Shown piece after piece: positions 1-6,551 of a stretch of DNA of 23,605 nt. Origin of the DNA: OFTM10 sp964196195 (lineage in GTDB: Bacteria; Actinomycetota; Acidimicrobiia; Acidimicrobiales; Aldehydirespiratoraceae); contig CAXMSE010000065.1 of NCBI GenBank assembly GCA_964196195.1, positions 1 through 23,605 on the forward strand, given 5' to 3'. Position 1 is the first letter of the stretch. The number at the start of each line of letters is the position of its first letter. The position numbers and the translations under genes were made by a program. The notes beneath the pieces were generated by a model, which worked only from the letters and a program-made list of their open reading frames with translations, was not told the origin of the DNA and made no database searches.

Positions 1-360
1 TCGACACGTTCGTCGAGCACTACAACCACCACCGACCCCACACCAGCCTCAACCGAACCACACCCCACGCCGCCTACACCCGACTCCCCAAAACCGGACC
101 CGACACCGACACCACCATCGACTACCGGATCCGACACGACCCGCGTCGACACCTCCGGCAAAACCACCCTCCGCTACAACAGCCACCTCTACAAAATCGG
201 CATCGGCCGAGCCCACTCCCAAACACCGATCGTCATGCTCATCGCCGACCGCGACATCCGCATCATCAACAACACCACCGGCGAACTACTCCGCCACCTC
301 ACCCTCGACCCCAACCGCACCTACCAACCCACCGGAAAACCCAGAAACCCCCGAACCTGA
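1..360 (+). pseudogene. IS481-family transposase, 3' end, frameshifted
   Basis: This is the C-terminal part of a DDE transposase of the IS481 family; the 5' part lies outside the window. Frame 3 reads DTFVEHYNHHRPHTSLNRTT, the typical end of the rve catalytic core. It continues to YRIRHD at about 123-140. The reading then has to move by one base to continue as RVDTSGKTTLRYNSHLYKIG and run to the TGA at 358-360. The C-terminal segment (IGIGRAHSQTP, DIRIINNTTGELLR, LTLDPNRTYQP) is a familiar IS481 tail. The break lies in the CCC at 140-142, where one extra C destroys the frame, so the copy is inactive unless this is a sequencing error. The family call is confident; the cause of the shift is not known. 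Confidence 0.8.
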
Positions 361-395
361 GGGTTCAGAGGTTTCCGATGTCTCGCGACATCACA
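1..395 (+). mobile_element. Right end of an IS481-like insertion sequence
   Basis: The transposase stop codon is followed by about 35 bases that look like an IS end. They contain a hairpin around the stop (GAACC / GGTTC), then GATGTC-TCGC-GACATC (377-392), then a terminal ACA at 393-395. IS481 elements commonly end in TGT...ACA, so I place the right end at about 395. The left end and any target duplication are outside the window, so the boundary is inferred. The tRNA-Leu 3' end begins two bases further on. Confidence 0.55.
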
Positions 396-396
396 G

Positions 397-483
397 TGGT
401 ACCCGGGGCGGGACTTGAACCCGCACGCCTGTTAAGGCAACGGATTTTGAGTCCGTCGTGTCTGCCAATTCCACCACCCGGGC
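397..483 (-). tRNA. tRNA-Leu (anticodon CAA)
   Basis: Read on the minus strand, this is an 87-base class II tRNA. It starts GCCCGGGTGG and has the D-arm sequence AATTGGCAGA. The anticodon stem ACGGA/TCCGT holds the loop CTCAAAA, giving anticodon CAA, which reads UUG. A long variable arm (TGCCTTAACAGGCGT) follows, then the T-arm GCGGG-TTCAAGT-CCCGC. It ends CCCGGGT-A-CCA, so the 3' CCA is encoded. The acceptor stem begins with a G-U pair. The transposon remnant lies immediately 3' of the gene. Confidence 0.95.
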
Positions 484-520
484 GGGGTGAGAGCTATCGG
501 CGCAGCGTAGCCTTCAAGCC

Positions 521-658
521 ATGAGGCCGGACACGACAAGGCGACTGATCCACCTGGCAACGGCGGTCGGCATTCTGGCTGTGATCCGAGCGATCTCGAT
601 TCGCCGCCACGTCGGCGATCTCACCGACTGGCCCCGACAGCAATCGATCGAAACGTGA
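521..658 (+). CDS. Possible small membrane peptide (45 aa)
   Basis: An ATG-to-TGA frame encodes a 45-residue peptide, MRPDTTRRLIHLATAVGILA at the start. It has a basic N-terminus, one hydrophobic stretch at about residues 9-26 and a polar tail, as expected for a small single-pass membrane peptide. The TGA stop lies inside the palindrome at 653-670. There is no convincing Shine-Dalgarno sequence and I recognise no homologue. It could equally be a chance open frame in the fabD leader region. Confidence 0.25.
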   Translation: MRPDTTRRLIHLATAVGILAVIRAISIRRHVGDLTDWPRQQSIET

Positions 659-670
659 CACATCTCACGT
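653..670. promoter_or_regulatory. CRP/FNR-like palindrome upstream of fabD
   Basis: ACGTGA and TCACGT are perfect 6-base inverted arms separated by CACATC. The core GTGA-N6-TCAC is the classic half-site arrangement of CRP/FNR-family regulators (consensus TGTGA-N6-TCACA). It lies about 125 bases before the fabD start, in a region otherwise without a convincing gene. Binding by such a regulator is inferred; a short terminator stem is the alternative. Confidence 0.4.
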
Positions 671-673
671 GCC

Positions 674-687
674 TTACTGGCAAGTAA
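674..687. promoter_or_regulatory. Inverted repeat TTACT-N4-AGTAA upstream of fabD
   Basis: The arms TTACT and AGTAA form a perfect inverted repeat around GGCA. It begins three bases after the CRP-like palindrome and about 105 bases before fabD. The size and symmetry suit a dimeric TetR-type repressor, a type that often controls fatty-acid genes, but the regulator cannot be named from sequence alone. Confidence 0.35.
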
Positions 688-775
688 TGAAACTTCGGGC
701 CAGTCTTGAGAGTCAGAATGCCTGGACCTCCGCCGATGCGTGAGGGCCACACCTGCCGGAGGGGCTCCTAATTCC

Positions 776-796
776 ATGACTCGCGCAGCCACATGA
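776..796 (+). other. Six-codon mini-ORF coupled to fabD
   Basis: ATG at 776 opens the peptide MTRAAT and stops at TGA 794-796, which overlaps the fabD ATG at 793 as ATGA. The only strong Shine-Dalgarno sequence nearby, GGAGG at 758-762, precedes this mini-ORF rather than fabD; its spacing is a long 13 bases. Ribosomes could load here and restart at fabD. It may also be coincidence. Confidence 0.25.
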
Positions 797-1971
797 TCGT
801 CTTTACCTACCCCGGACAGGGTTCCCAGACTCCCGGAATGGGCGAGGCTTGGGCGAGTCATCCGTCTTGGGAATTGGTTCAGGAGGCCTCCGACGTTGCC
901 AACCGCGACATCGCAGCCCTTCTCCTCCACACCGATGCCGAAGAACTCACCCGAACTCGCAACGCCCAGTTGGCCACCTTCGTCACGTCGATGGTGGTGC
1001 TCGATGCGGTGAGCCGAACCGGCACCGAAGCTGTGGCCCACGCCGGCCACTCGCTCGGCGAATACTCCGCGCTCACCGCGGCCGGCGCACTCGATTTTGC
1101 TGATGCCGTCACCCTCGTCAACGAACGCGGCGATGCCATGCAGTCGGCAGCCGACGACCAGGAGGGCACGATGGCTGCGGTGCTCGGTCTCGACGACGAC
1201 CAGGTCGACATCGCGTGCCAGCGTGCTTCGGGCAACGTATGGATCGCCAACTACAACGCACCCGGCCAGGTGGTGATCGCCGGTGTTCCCGAAGACCTCG
1301 ACCGCGCGTGCGTCATCGCCAAGGAACTCGGGGCCAAGCGTGCGATGAGGTTTCCGGTCGGCGGTGCCTTCCACACGCCCCTGATGGCGCCCGCCCGGGA
1401 TCGACTCCGCAAGGCGATCGACCAGGTCGAGTTCCGCTCACCCGAACAACCCGTCTATGCCAATGTGGATGCCACCGCCCACACCGACCCCGCTGATTGG
1501 GCTGCCCTGCTCGGCGCCCAACTCTGCTCGCCCGTTCGGTGGCGCCAGACCCTACGGGCCCTCGATGACAATGGATTCACCACATTTGTCGAGCTCGGCC
1601 CCGGCACGATCCTAACCGGCCTGGTGAAACGGGCCGTGAAGAGCGCCACGCGACTCAGTGTCTCCACTCCCGACGATCTGGACGGCTTGCTCGAAGCTCT
1701 CTCCGGATCCACGACATCCGACGCGGGCGGAATTCTCGAAGGCGAGCACCTGTTCGCTATCGAGCGCATTGTTGTGTCACCCGGCGCGGGGATATTCATT
1801 CCGGTCACCGACTGCGCCGACGGTGAGGTCATCGAGGTGGGCCACCTCCTCGGGATGGTCGGAGCGATGGAGGTGCGCAGCTCCTTTGCGGGTGAGATCA
1901 AGGGTGTACTCGCCTACGAAGGCGAACGAGTCACATCACGACAGCCCATCGCCTGGCTAAGGACCCGCTGA
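793..1971 (+). CDS. fabD: Malonyl-CoA:ACP transacylase FabD with C-terminal biotinyl/lipoyl-like domain
   Basis: FabD moves malonyl groups from CoA to acyl carrier protein in the cytosol, supplying chain-extension units to FAS-II. The N-terminal PGQGSQ motif, the nucleophile S87 in GHSLGE, R112 and H194 in GGAFHTPLM are all present. The protein is 392 residues, about 80 more than a usual FabD. The extra part, from about residue 316, reads IVVSPGAGIF, GEVIEVGHLLG, RSSFAGEIKG and YEGERV, which resembles the beta-barrel of biotinyl/lipoyl carrier domains. The AMKM acceptor motif is absent; GAMEV stands in its place, with no lysine. Start choice: ATG 793 overlaps a mini-ORF stop. fabH follows after one base, so this is the first gene of the fab operon. 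Confidence 0.93.
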   Translation: MIVFTYPGQGSQTPGMGEAWASHPSWELVQEASDVANRDIAALLLHTDAEELTRTRNAQLATFVTSMVVLDAVSRTGTEAVAHAGHSLGEYSALTAAGALDFADAVTLVNERGDAMQSAADDQEGTMAAVLGLDDDQVDIACQRASGNVWIANYNAPGQVVIAGVPEDLDRACVIAKELGAKRAMRFPVGGAFHTPLMAPARDRLRKAIDQVEFRSPEQPVYANVDATAHTDPADWAALLGAQLCSPVRWRQTLRALDDNGFTTFVELGPGTILTGLVKRAVKSATRLSVSTPDDLDGLLEALSGSTTSDAGGILEGEHLFAIERIVVSPGAGIFIPVTDCADGEVIEVGHLLGMVGAMEVRSSFAGEIKGVLAYEGERVTSRQPIAWLRTR

Positions 1972-1972
1972 T

Positions 1973-2893
1973 ATGGCCATTCGAGTCGCCGGAATCGGCA
2001 CCGCTCTGCCCCCGAAGATCGTCACCAACGACGACCTCGCCCAGCACATGGACACATCCGACACCTGGATCCGCGAACGCTCCGGCATCGGTGAACGTCG
2101 AGTCGGGGGCACCACATCCACGATGGCGATCGAGGCCGGACAGAAGGCTCTCGAGGCCGCCGGCGCGACACCCGATGAGATCGGCCTCGTCGTGCTCTGC
2201 ACCACCACCCCCGACCAGACCTTCCCCGCTACCTCGGCCACCGTTTGTGAGGCGCTCGAGCTCACCTGCGGCGCCTTCGATCTCAACGCCGTCTGCGCCG
2301 GCTTCCCCTACGGTTTCGTGACGGCTTACGGAATAATGTGTGCTCCCGGAGGCCCCGACAAGGTGCTGCTCATCGGCGCCGACACCATGTCTTCGATCGT
2401 CGACTGGACCGACAGGGGCACCGCGATCCTCTTCGGCGACGGCGCAGGAGCCGTGGTCATGGAGAAACACCAGCAAGGCGAGCTGCTGTCATTTGACCTC
2501 GGCGTGAACGGCAGTCTCCGATCGATCCTCTACTGCGACTCGGGCGACACGATCAAGATGGAGGGTCGCGAGGTATTCAAGCGTGCGGTCAGGGCAGTCA
2601 CCGCCTCGGTTCAAAAGGCGCTCGAAGGCGCCGGCCTCACCGTCGACGACGTCGATGTCGTCATCCCCCACCAGGCCAACATCCGCATCATCGAAGCCAT
2701 GTGTCAGAGGATCAAGATTTCGATAGAAAAGACCTACAACGTGTTGGAGTTCACCGGCAACACATCGGGGGCCAGCATCCCGCTGGCCATGGCCCGAGCC
2801 CAGGAGCTCGGCGCACTCGAACCCGGCAAGATCGTACTCATGACCGGCTTCGGAGCCGGCATGGCCTGGGGCACCGCGGTGGTGCGCTGGTGA
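1973..2893 (+). CDS. fabH: 3-oxoacyl-ACP synthase III
   Basis: FabH starts fatty-acid chains by condensing an acyl-CoA primer with malonyl-ACP. The catalytic triad is visible: C108 in NAVCAGF, H233 in IPHQANIRII and N263 in FTGNTSGAS. The C-terminus GFGAGMAWGTAVVRW is typical of the family. At 306 residues it is slightly short; the loop before the MEGREVFK motif is about a dozen residues smaller than usual. The ATG follows the fabD stop by one base and has AAGGA (1960-1964) upstream. Primer preference (straight or branched) cannot be read from the sequence. The 3' end overlaps fabG by four bases (GTGA). Confidence 0.95.
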   Translation: MAIRVAGIGTALPPKIVTNDDLAQHMDTSDTWIRERSGIGERRVGGTTSTMAIEAGQKALEAAGATPDEIGLVVLCTTTPDQTFPATSATVCEALELTCGAFDLNAVCAGFPYGFVTAYGIMCAPGGPDKVLLIGADTMSSIVDWTDRGTAILFGDGAGAVVMEKHQQGELLSFDLGVNGSLRSILYCDSGDTIKMEGREVFKRAVRAVTASVQKALEGAGLTVDDVDVVIPHQANIRIIEAMCQRIKISIEKTYNVLEFTGNTSGASIPLAMARAQELGALEPGKIVLMTGFGAGMAWGTAVVRW

Positions 2894-3600
2894 CCGGCCG
2901 GATAGCTCTCGTAACGGGAGGCAACCGCGGTATTGGCCTGGCAATCGCCAAACGCCTCTCCGCGGCCGGCCATCAGGTGGCGATCACTTCTCGCAGCGGC
3001 ACGGCCGAAGGAGCCGAGGGGCTGATCGTGGTCACCTGCGACGTCACCGACACCGCGTCGGTCGACGCGGCAGTCGACGAGGTGGAAGAGAAGCTCGGCA
3101 AGGTCGAGATACTCGTATCCAACGCCGGCATCACCAAGGACGGCCTCGTGCTGCGCATGACCGACCACGATTTCGCCGACGTAGTCGACGCCAACCTCAC
3201 CGGCGGATTCCGCGTGGCCCGCAGGGTCGCCAAGGGCATGATGCGCGGTCGATGGGGCCGCATGGTCTTCATCTCGTCGATCGTGGGACTTGGTGGTCAG
3301 GCCGGCCAGGCCAACTACGCGGCGTCCAAGGCCGGCCTCATTGGCCTGTCGAAGTCGTTGGCCAAGGAGTTCGCCACCCGCAATATCACCGCCAATGTCG
3401 TGTGTCCCGGCCCGATCGAGACCGACATGCTCATGGAGCTCACCGACGACCAGCGTGAAGCCCTGCTCGCCATGGTTCCTGTGGGCCGTCTGGGTCAGGC
3501 CAACGAGATTGCGGCCGCAGTGGAATTCCTCACTTCTGAGGACGCGGGCTACGTGACGGGTACTGTTCTTCCCGTCGACGGTGGCCTCTCGATGGGCTAA
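2890..3600 (+). CDS. fabG: 3-oxoacyl-ACP reductase
   Basis: FabG reduces 3-oxoacyl-ACP with NADPH in the elongation cycle. It is a short-chain dehydrogenase of 236 residues. The cofactor loop TGGNRGIG lies at residues 9-16 and NAG at 78-80. The catalytic residues are S130, Y143 and K147 in the YAASK motif. The C-terminus VTGTVLPVDGG is typical. I chose GTG at 2890 because it overlaps the fabH stop as GTGA and puts the Rossmann strand right at the N-terminus. The same frame stays open upstream inside fabH, but that stretch is not FabG-like. A 78-base gap follows before acpP. Confidence 0.95.
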   Translation: MTGRIALVTGGNRGIGLAIAKRLSAAGHQVAITSRSGTAEGAEGLIVVTCDVTDTASVDAAVDEVEEKLGKVEILVSNAGITKDGLVLRMTDHDFADVVDANLTGGFRVARRVAKGMMRGRWGRMVFISSIVGLGGQAGQANYAASKAGLIGLSKSLAKEFATRNITANVVCPGPIETDMLMELTDDQREALLAMVPVGRLGQANEIAAAVEFLTSEDAGYVTGTVLPVDGGLSMG

Positions 3601-3678
3601 CCAGGGCCCACACCACAGTCCGATTCGATACAGCCTCGGTGAAAGATCCCGGGGCACAAAACAAATGGAGAAATGCAA

Positions 3679-3912
3679 GTGAGTGACGACAACTTCGAAC
3701 GATTCAAGAAGTGCGCAGTCGAGGTGCTTTCGGTTGATGACGTCCAGGTAGTGCCCGAGGCGACTTTCGAGTCGCTCGACGCCGACAGCCTCGACCTCGT
3801 CGAGCTCGTGATGGCGCTCGAGGAAGAATTCGACGTCACCGTCGAGGAAGAAGAGCTCGAGGGCGTCACCGCAGTGAAGGACGCCTTCGACCTGATCGTC
3901 GCGAAACTCTGA
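3679..3912 (+). CDS. acpP: Acyl carrier protein
   Basis: ACP carries growing acyl chains on a phosphopantetheine arm. The protein is small and very acidic. The attachment serine sits in LDADSLDLVELVM, at residue 37 of the product starting at GTG 3679. Two starts are possible. ATG 3673 has only two bases between it and GGAG (3667-3670), while GTG 3679 has eight, so I prefer GTG 3679, giving 77 residues beginning MSDDNF. The stop overlaps the fabF ATG by one base (TGATG). The gene sits between fabG and fabF as in many bacterial FAS-II operons. Confidence 0.93.
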   Translation: MSDDNFERFKKCAVEVLSVDDVQVVPEATFESLDADSLDLVELVMALEEEFDVTVEEEELEGVTAVKDAFDLIVAKL

Positions 3913-5090
3913 TGAAGGGGCGGCGCGTAGCGGTCACCGGCATCGGCGTAATTGCGCTGGCCGGCATCGGCAAGGATGCATTCTGGAAGGGACTCAACAG
4001 CGACGCGCCTGTGGGATTCCGCGAGATCGAGGACTGGGATGCCAGTCCCTACTTCGACAGTCCCAAGGATGCTCGCCGCAGCGATCGCTACACCCAGTTC
4101 GCCCTCGCCGCTACCGCCGAAGCGATCGAGCAAGCAGGCGACATCAGGGTTGACCCTGCACGGCGAGGCACGTTCATCGGCACCGGAATCGGTGGAATCG
4201 GCACCCTCGAGACCCAGATCGAAGTTCGCCTCGACAAGGGCGAACGTCGGGTCTCTCCGTTCCTCGTTCCGATGATGATGCCCAACGCCGCCCCCGCCGC
4301 TGTTTCGATGCGCTACGGCTGGCAGGGCCCGTGTGAGGCAACCGTTACCGCCTGCGCTGCGGGCACCCACGCCATCGGCAACGCGGCGCGAGCCATAGCC
4401 GACGGCCGCTGCGATGCAGTGATAGCGGGTGGGGCCGAGGCTCCGTTCACGCGCACCGCGATAGCAGGATTCGCCAACATGACCGCCCTGTCCAACAGTG
4501 GCGTTAGCCGCCCGTTCGATTCCGGACGCGACGGATTCGTCATGGCGGAAGGATGCGGGATCCTCATCCTCGAGGAATGGGAGATGGCCGTCGAGCGCGG
4601 CGCCACCATCCTCGGCGAGATCATGGGCTCGGCGAGCACCGCCGATGCCCACCACATCACCGCTCCAGCCCCCGGAGGTGTGGGTGCGGTCACTTGTATG
4701 CAACTGGCCATGGAAGACGCCGGCGTCGAGCCAGCCGACATCGCCCACATCAACGCCCACGGCACCTCCACCGACAAGAACGACGCCGCGGAGGCTGAGG
4801 CCGTCGCCAAGGTGTTCGGCACCGATGGCGGGCCTCTCGTCACCTCCACCAAGGGAGTCACCGGCCACGCACTCGGTGCGGCCGGAGCCCTCGAAGCGGT
4901 CGCCGTGCTCCTTGCGATGCAACACCAGCTTGTTCCGCCCACCGTCGGACTCGTCGATCCTGATCCCGAGCTTCCCGCCATCAACCTCGTGAGCGGCAAA
5001 CCCGCTCCGTGGGTACCCGGGCCCTCGCTGTCGAACTCATTCGGGTTCGGCGGCCACAACGGCACCATCGTCATCGGTCCCGCGGCCTGA
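3912..5090 (+). CDS. fabF: 3-oxoacyl-ACP synthase II
   Basis: FabF performs the condensation steps that elongate acyl-ACP with malonyl-ACP. The triad is C148 in TACAAGTHAIG, H283 in NAHGTSTDKND and H319 in TKGVTGHALGAAG. The thiolase-fold motifs SRPFDSGRDGFVMAEG and NSFGFGGHN are also intact. At 392 residues it is a little shorter than the usual 410-420, with no break in the frame. It is the last gene of the plus-strand fab operon. fabZ follows on the opposite strand with a terminator hairpin between them. No enoyl-ACP reductase gene is in the window. Confidence 0.95.
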   Translation: MKGRRVAVTGIGVIALAGIGKDAFWKGLNSDAPVGFREIEDWDASPYFDSPKDARRSDRYTQFALAATAEAIEQAGDIRVDPARRGTFIGTGIGGIGTLETQIEVRLDKGERRVSPFLVPMMMPNAAPAAVSMRYGWQGPCEATVTACAAGTHAIGNAARAIADGRCDAVIAGGAEAPFTRTAIAGFANMTALSNSGVSRPFDSGRDGFVMAEGCGILILEEWEMAVERGATILGEIMGSASTADAHHITAPAPGGVGAVTCMQLAMEDAGVEPADIAHINAHGTSTDKNDAAEAEAVAKVFGTDGGPLVTSTKGVTGHALGAAGALEAVAVLLAMQHQLVPPTVGLVDPDPELPAINLVSGKPAPWVPGPSLSNSFGFGGHNGTIVIGPAA

Positions 5091-5115
5091 GATTCGGCCT
5101 ATCTCGGCCTCTCAG
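5087..5115. terminator. Bidirectional hairpin between fabF and fabZ
   Basis: CTGAGA (5087-5092) pairs with TCTCAG (5110-5115), and an inner GGCC/GGCC pair extends the structure. The left arm contains the fabF stop TGA and the right arm contains the fabZ stop (TCA on this strand). There is no T-tract, so termination is inferred from symmetry and position. Confidence 0.5.
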
Positions 5116-5531
5116 ACGATCACGAACATCAACTCGCAGCTCACCGCGACCTCGCCATCGAGGAGCGCCCTACCCGATCCCTTGCCCGCTCGCGCCGAGA
5201 GACGCGTCATCTCCACTTCGAGCGTGAGGGTGTCGCCAGGACTGACCTGGCGACGAAAGCGGGCCTTGTCGAGTCCACCGAAGAGCGGCAACTTGCCGGC
5301 GTAACGCTCATCGGTGAGCACTGCGATGGCGCCCATCTGGGCTATTGCCTCGCACATCAACACACCCGGCAGTGTGGGTCGTCCCGGGAAGTGACCGGCG
5401 AAGAAGGCCTCGTCTCCGCTGAGAGTCCAAGTTCCCGACGCGCTGACACCTGGCTCCAACGCAGTGATCTCGTCGACAAAAAGAAACGGATCTCGGTGAG
5501 GGAGTATGTCGATCGGTGCGGGCAGGCTCAT
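5112..5531 (-). CDS. fabZ: 3-hydroxyacyl-ACP dehydratase
   Basis: FabZ removes water from 3-hydroxyacyl-ACP to give trans-2-enoyl-ACP. The hotdog-fold motifs are clear: LPHRDPFLFVDE with H12, GHFPGRPTLPGV with H47, and E61 in MCEAIAQMGA, the likely catalytic acid. The length of 139 residues is normal. The gene lies tail to tail with fabF, so it shares the pathway but not the transcript. It is downstream of the HU gene on the minus strand, though an 11-bp hairpin at 5596-5624 separates them, so it probably has its own promoter in the short gap at 5532-5595. Confidence 0.92.
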   Translation of the reverse strand: MSLPAPIDILPHRDPFLFVDEITALEPGVSASGTWTLSGDEAFFAGHFPGRPTLPGVLMCEAIAQMGAIAVLTDERYAGKLPLFGGLDKARFRRQVSPGDTLTLEVEMTRLSARAGKGSGRALLDGEVAVSCELMFVIV

Positions 5532-5595
5532 TTCTTCCTCCGATTGAACCGGGAATGGCGGAGCCGAACCTAGACGATCGGCCTTCCGGGCGCGC

Positions 5596-5624
5596 CACGG
5601 GGACGGCCGAGCGCCGTCCCCGTG
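5596..5624 (-). terminator. Terminator after the HU gene
   Basis: A perfect 11-bp inverted repeat, CACGGGGACGG (5596-5606) and CCGTCCCCGTG (5614-5624), surrounds a 7-base loop. It lies 35 bases past the HU stop on the minus strand. It has no T-run, as is common in high-GC actinobacteria. Confidence 0.7.
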
Positions 5625-5658
5625 TGATCAGATCGCCAAGCCGCCGCAGCGGCCCAGA

Positions 5659-5934
5659 TCAGCGCTTGCCGGCGGCCTTCAGCTTCGAGCCCACGCTCAC
5701 CTTGGTGCGGGTGCCGGCAGGAACCTGGAGGGCCTCACCGGTCTGGGGGTTGCGGCCGGTGCGAGCCGATGTGTTGGCCCTCTCGATCTTCATCCAGCCG
5801 GTGATCGAAACCTCATTGCCGGCGCTGACCTGTCCCGCAATGGTCTCGAACATCGCGTCGAGACACGCTCCTGCATCCTTCTGGCTGACGTCGGCCCCGT
5901 CGGCCATCGCTGCAACAAGTTCGCCCTTGTTCAT
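5659..5934 (-). CDS. hup: HU-family nucleoid-associated protein
   Basis: HU binds and bends DNA as a dimer. The 91-residue product begins MNKGELVAAMADGADVSQKD and carries the signature ARTGRNPQTGEALQVPAGT, which forms the beta-arm, with a basic end KLKAAGKR. A tryptophan (GWMKIERA) replaces the usual phenylalanine of the GF motif. The frame is open eight codons further upstream, but the ATG at 5934 has AAGGAG seven bases before it, which fixes the start. It lacks the long lysine-rich tail of mycobacterial HupB. It appears to be a single-gene unit ending in the hairpin at 5596-5624. Confidence 0.92.
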   Translation of the reverse strand: MNKGELVAAMADGADVSQKDAGACLDAMFETIAGQVSAGNEVSITGWMKIERANTSARTGRNPQTGEALQVPAGTRTKVSVGSKLKAAGKR

Positions 5935-6089
5935 CTTCGTACTCCTTGGTTGGTCCACGGCTTTCGCGGTCTGTGAACTACACGCGAGCCGATTTCGCGC
6001 CGCGAGTCAAGCATTTCCGGCATTCTCGGTTCCCTGACTCCCTTGAAACGACAGTGCAACGGGAGGTTCTCGCGGATGGCGCGACGAAA

Positions 6090-6500
6090 TTACAGGGACT
6101 CTGGGGGTGGCGCCTCACCCTCCTCGACGTTGCGCATGAACTCCGTGGACTCCACAAAATAGTTGGTCATCATCTCCAACACTGCCTGGGGGGCCTCCAT
6201 GGAGTTCAAGGCGGCCGTCATGTGGCCCAGCCACGCGTCGCGTGCCGCGCGGTCGACACGGAAGGGAAAGTGCCGCATCCGGAGTCGGGGATGACCGCGA
6301 CTCTCGTTGTAGGTGGAGGGCCCGCCCCAGAACTGGACGAGGAACAGGGCCAAACGTTCACGCGCCCCTGAGAGGTCGTCGGCGGGATACATGGGAGCAA
6401 GGATCGGGTCGGACTCGACCCTGTCGTAGAACCGGTCGACGAGATCGAAGAAGAACTGCTCTCCGCCCACGGCTTGGAACACGGTGATCTCTTCCGCCAC
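6090..6500 (-). CDS. glbO: Group II truncated haemoglobin (GlbO-like)
   Basis: Truncated haemoglobins of this group bind O2 and may also detoxify NO or peroxides. The 136-residue protein matches the GlbO pattern: VGG near the start, DRFYDRV with B10 Tyr25, MYPADD with CD1 Tyr38, FWGGPSTY, and RGHPRLRMRHFPF with the proximal haem ligand His77, then DAWLGHM with the G8 Trp90 typical of group II. The start is GTG at 6500; no strong Shine-Dalgarno sequence is visible. It lies 51 bases downstream of the thioredoxin gene on the same strand, so it is probably the last gene of the CcdA/thioredoxin operon. Confidence 0.93.
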   Translation of the reverse strand: MAEEITVFQAVGGEQFFFDLVDRFYDRVESDPILAPMYPADDLSGARERLALFLVQFWGGPSTYNESRGHPRLRMRHFPFRVDRAARDAWLGHMTAALNSMEAPQAVLEMMTNYFVESTEFMRNVEEGEAPPPESL

Positions 6501-6551
6501 ACAATGGACGGTATCGGGTGGGGGCCGGCGACGAGATACCGGGCAACCGGC

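Noticed and set aside
514..1374. Long minus-strand open frame opposite the leader and fabD
   Set aside because: It is antisense to a clear fabD with full motifs and has no recognisable protein pattern; such frames are common in GC-rich DNA.
2701..2889. N-terminal extension of the fabG frame
   Set aside because: It overlaps the conserved C-terminus of FabH; GTG 2890 gives a normal reductase.
2734..3678. 314-codon minus-strand open frame opposite fabH/fabG
   Set aside because: Antisense to intact fatty-acid genes; no domain pattern visible.
3597..4925. 442-codon minus-strand open frame opposite acpP and fabF
   Set aside because: Low-complexity composition rich in Gly, Asp, Glu and Arg, and fully antisense to two well-supported genes.
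6014..6019. TTGACT on the minus strand as a -35 box for the HU gene
   Set aside because: No -10 box is found at normal spacing; the nearest TA-containing hexamer is too far.
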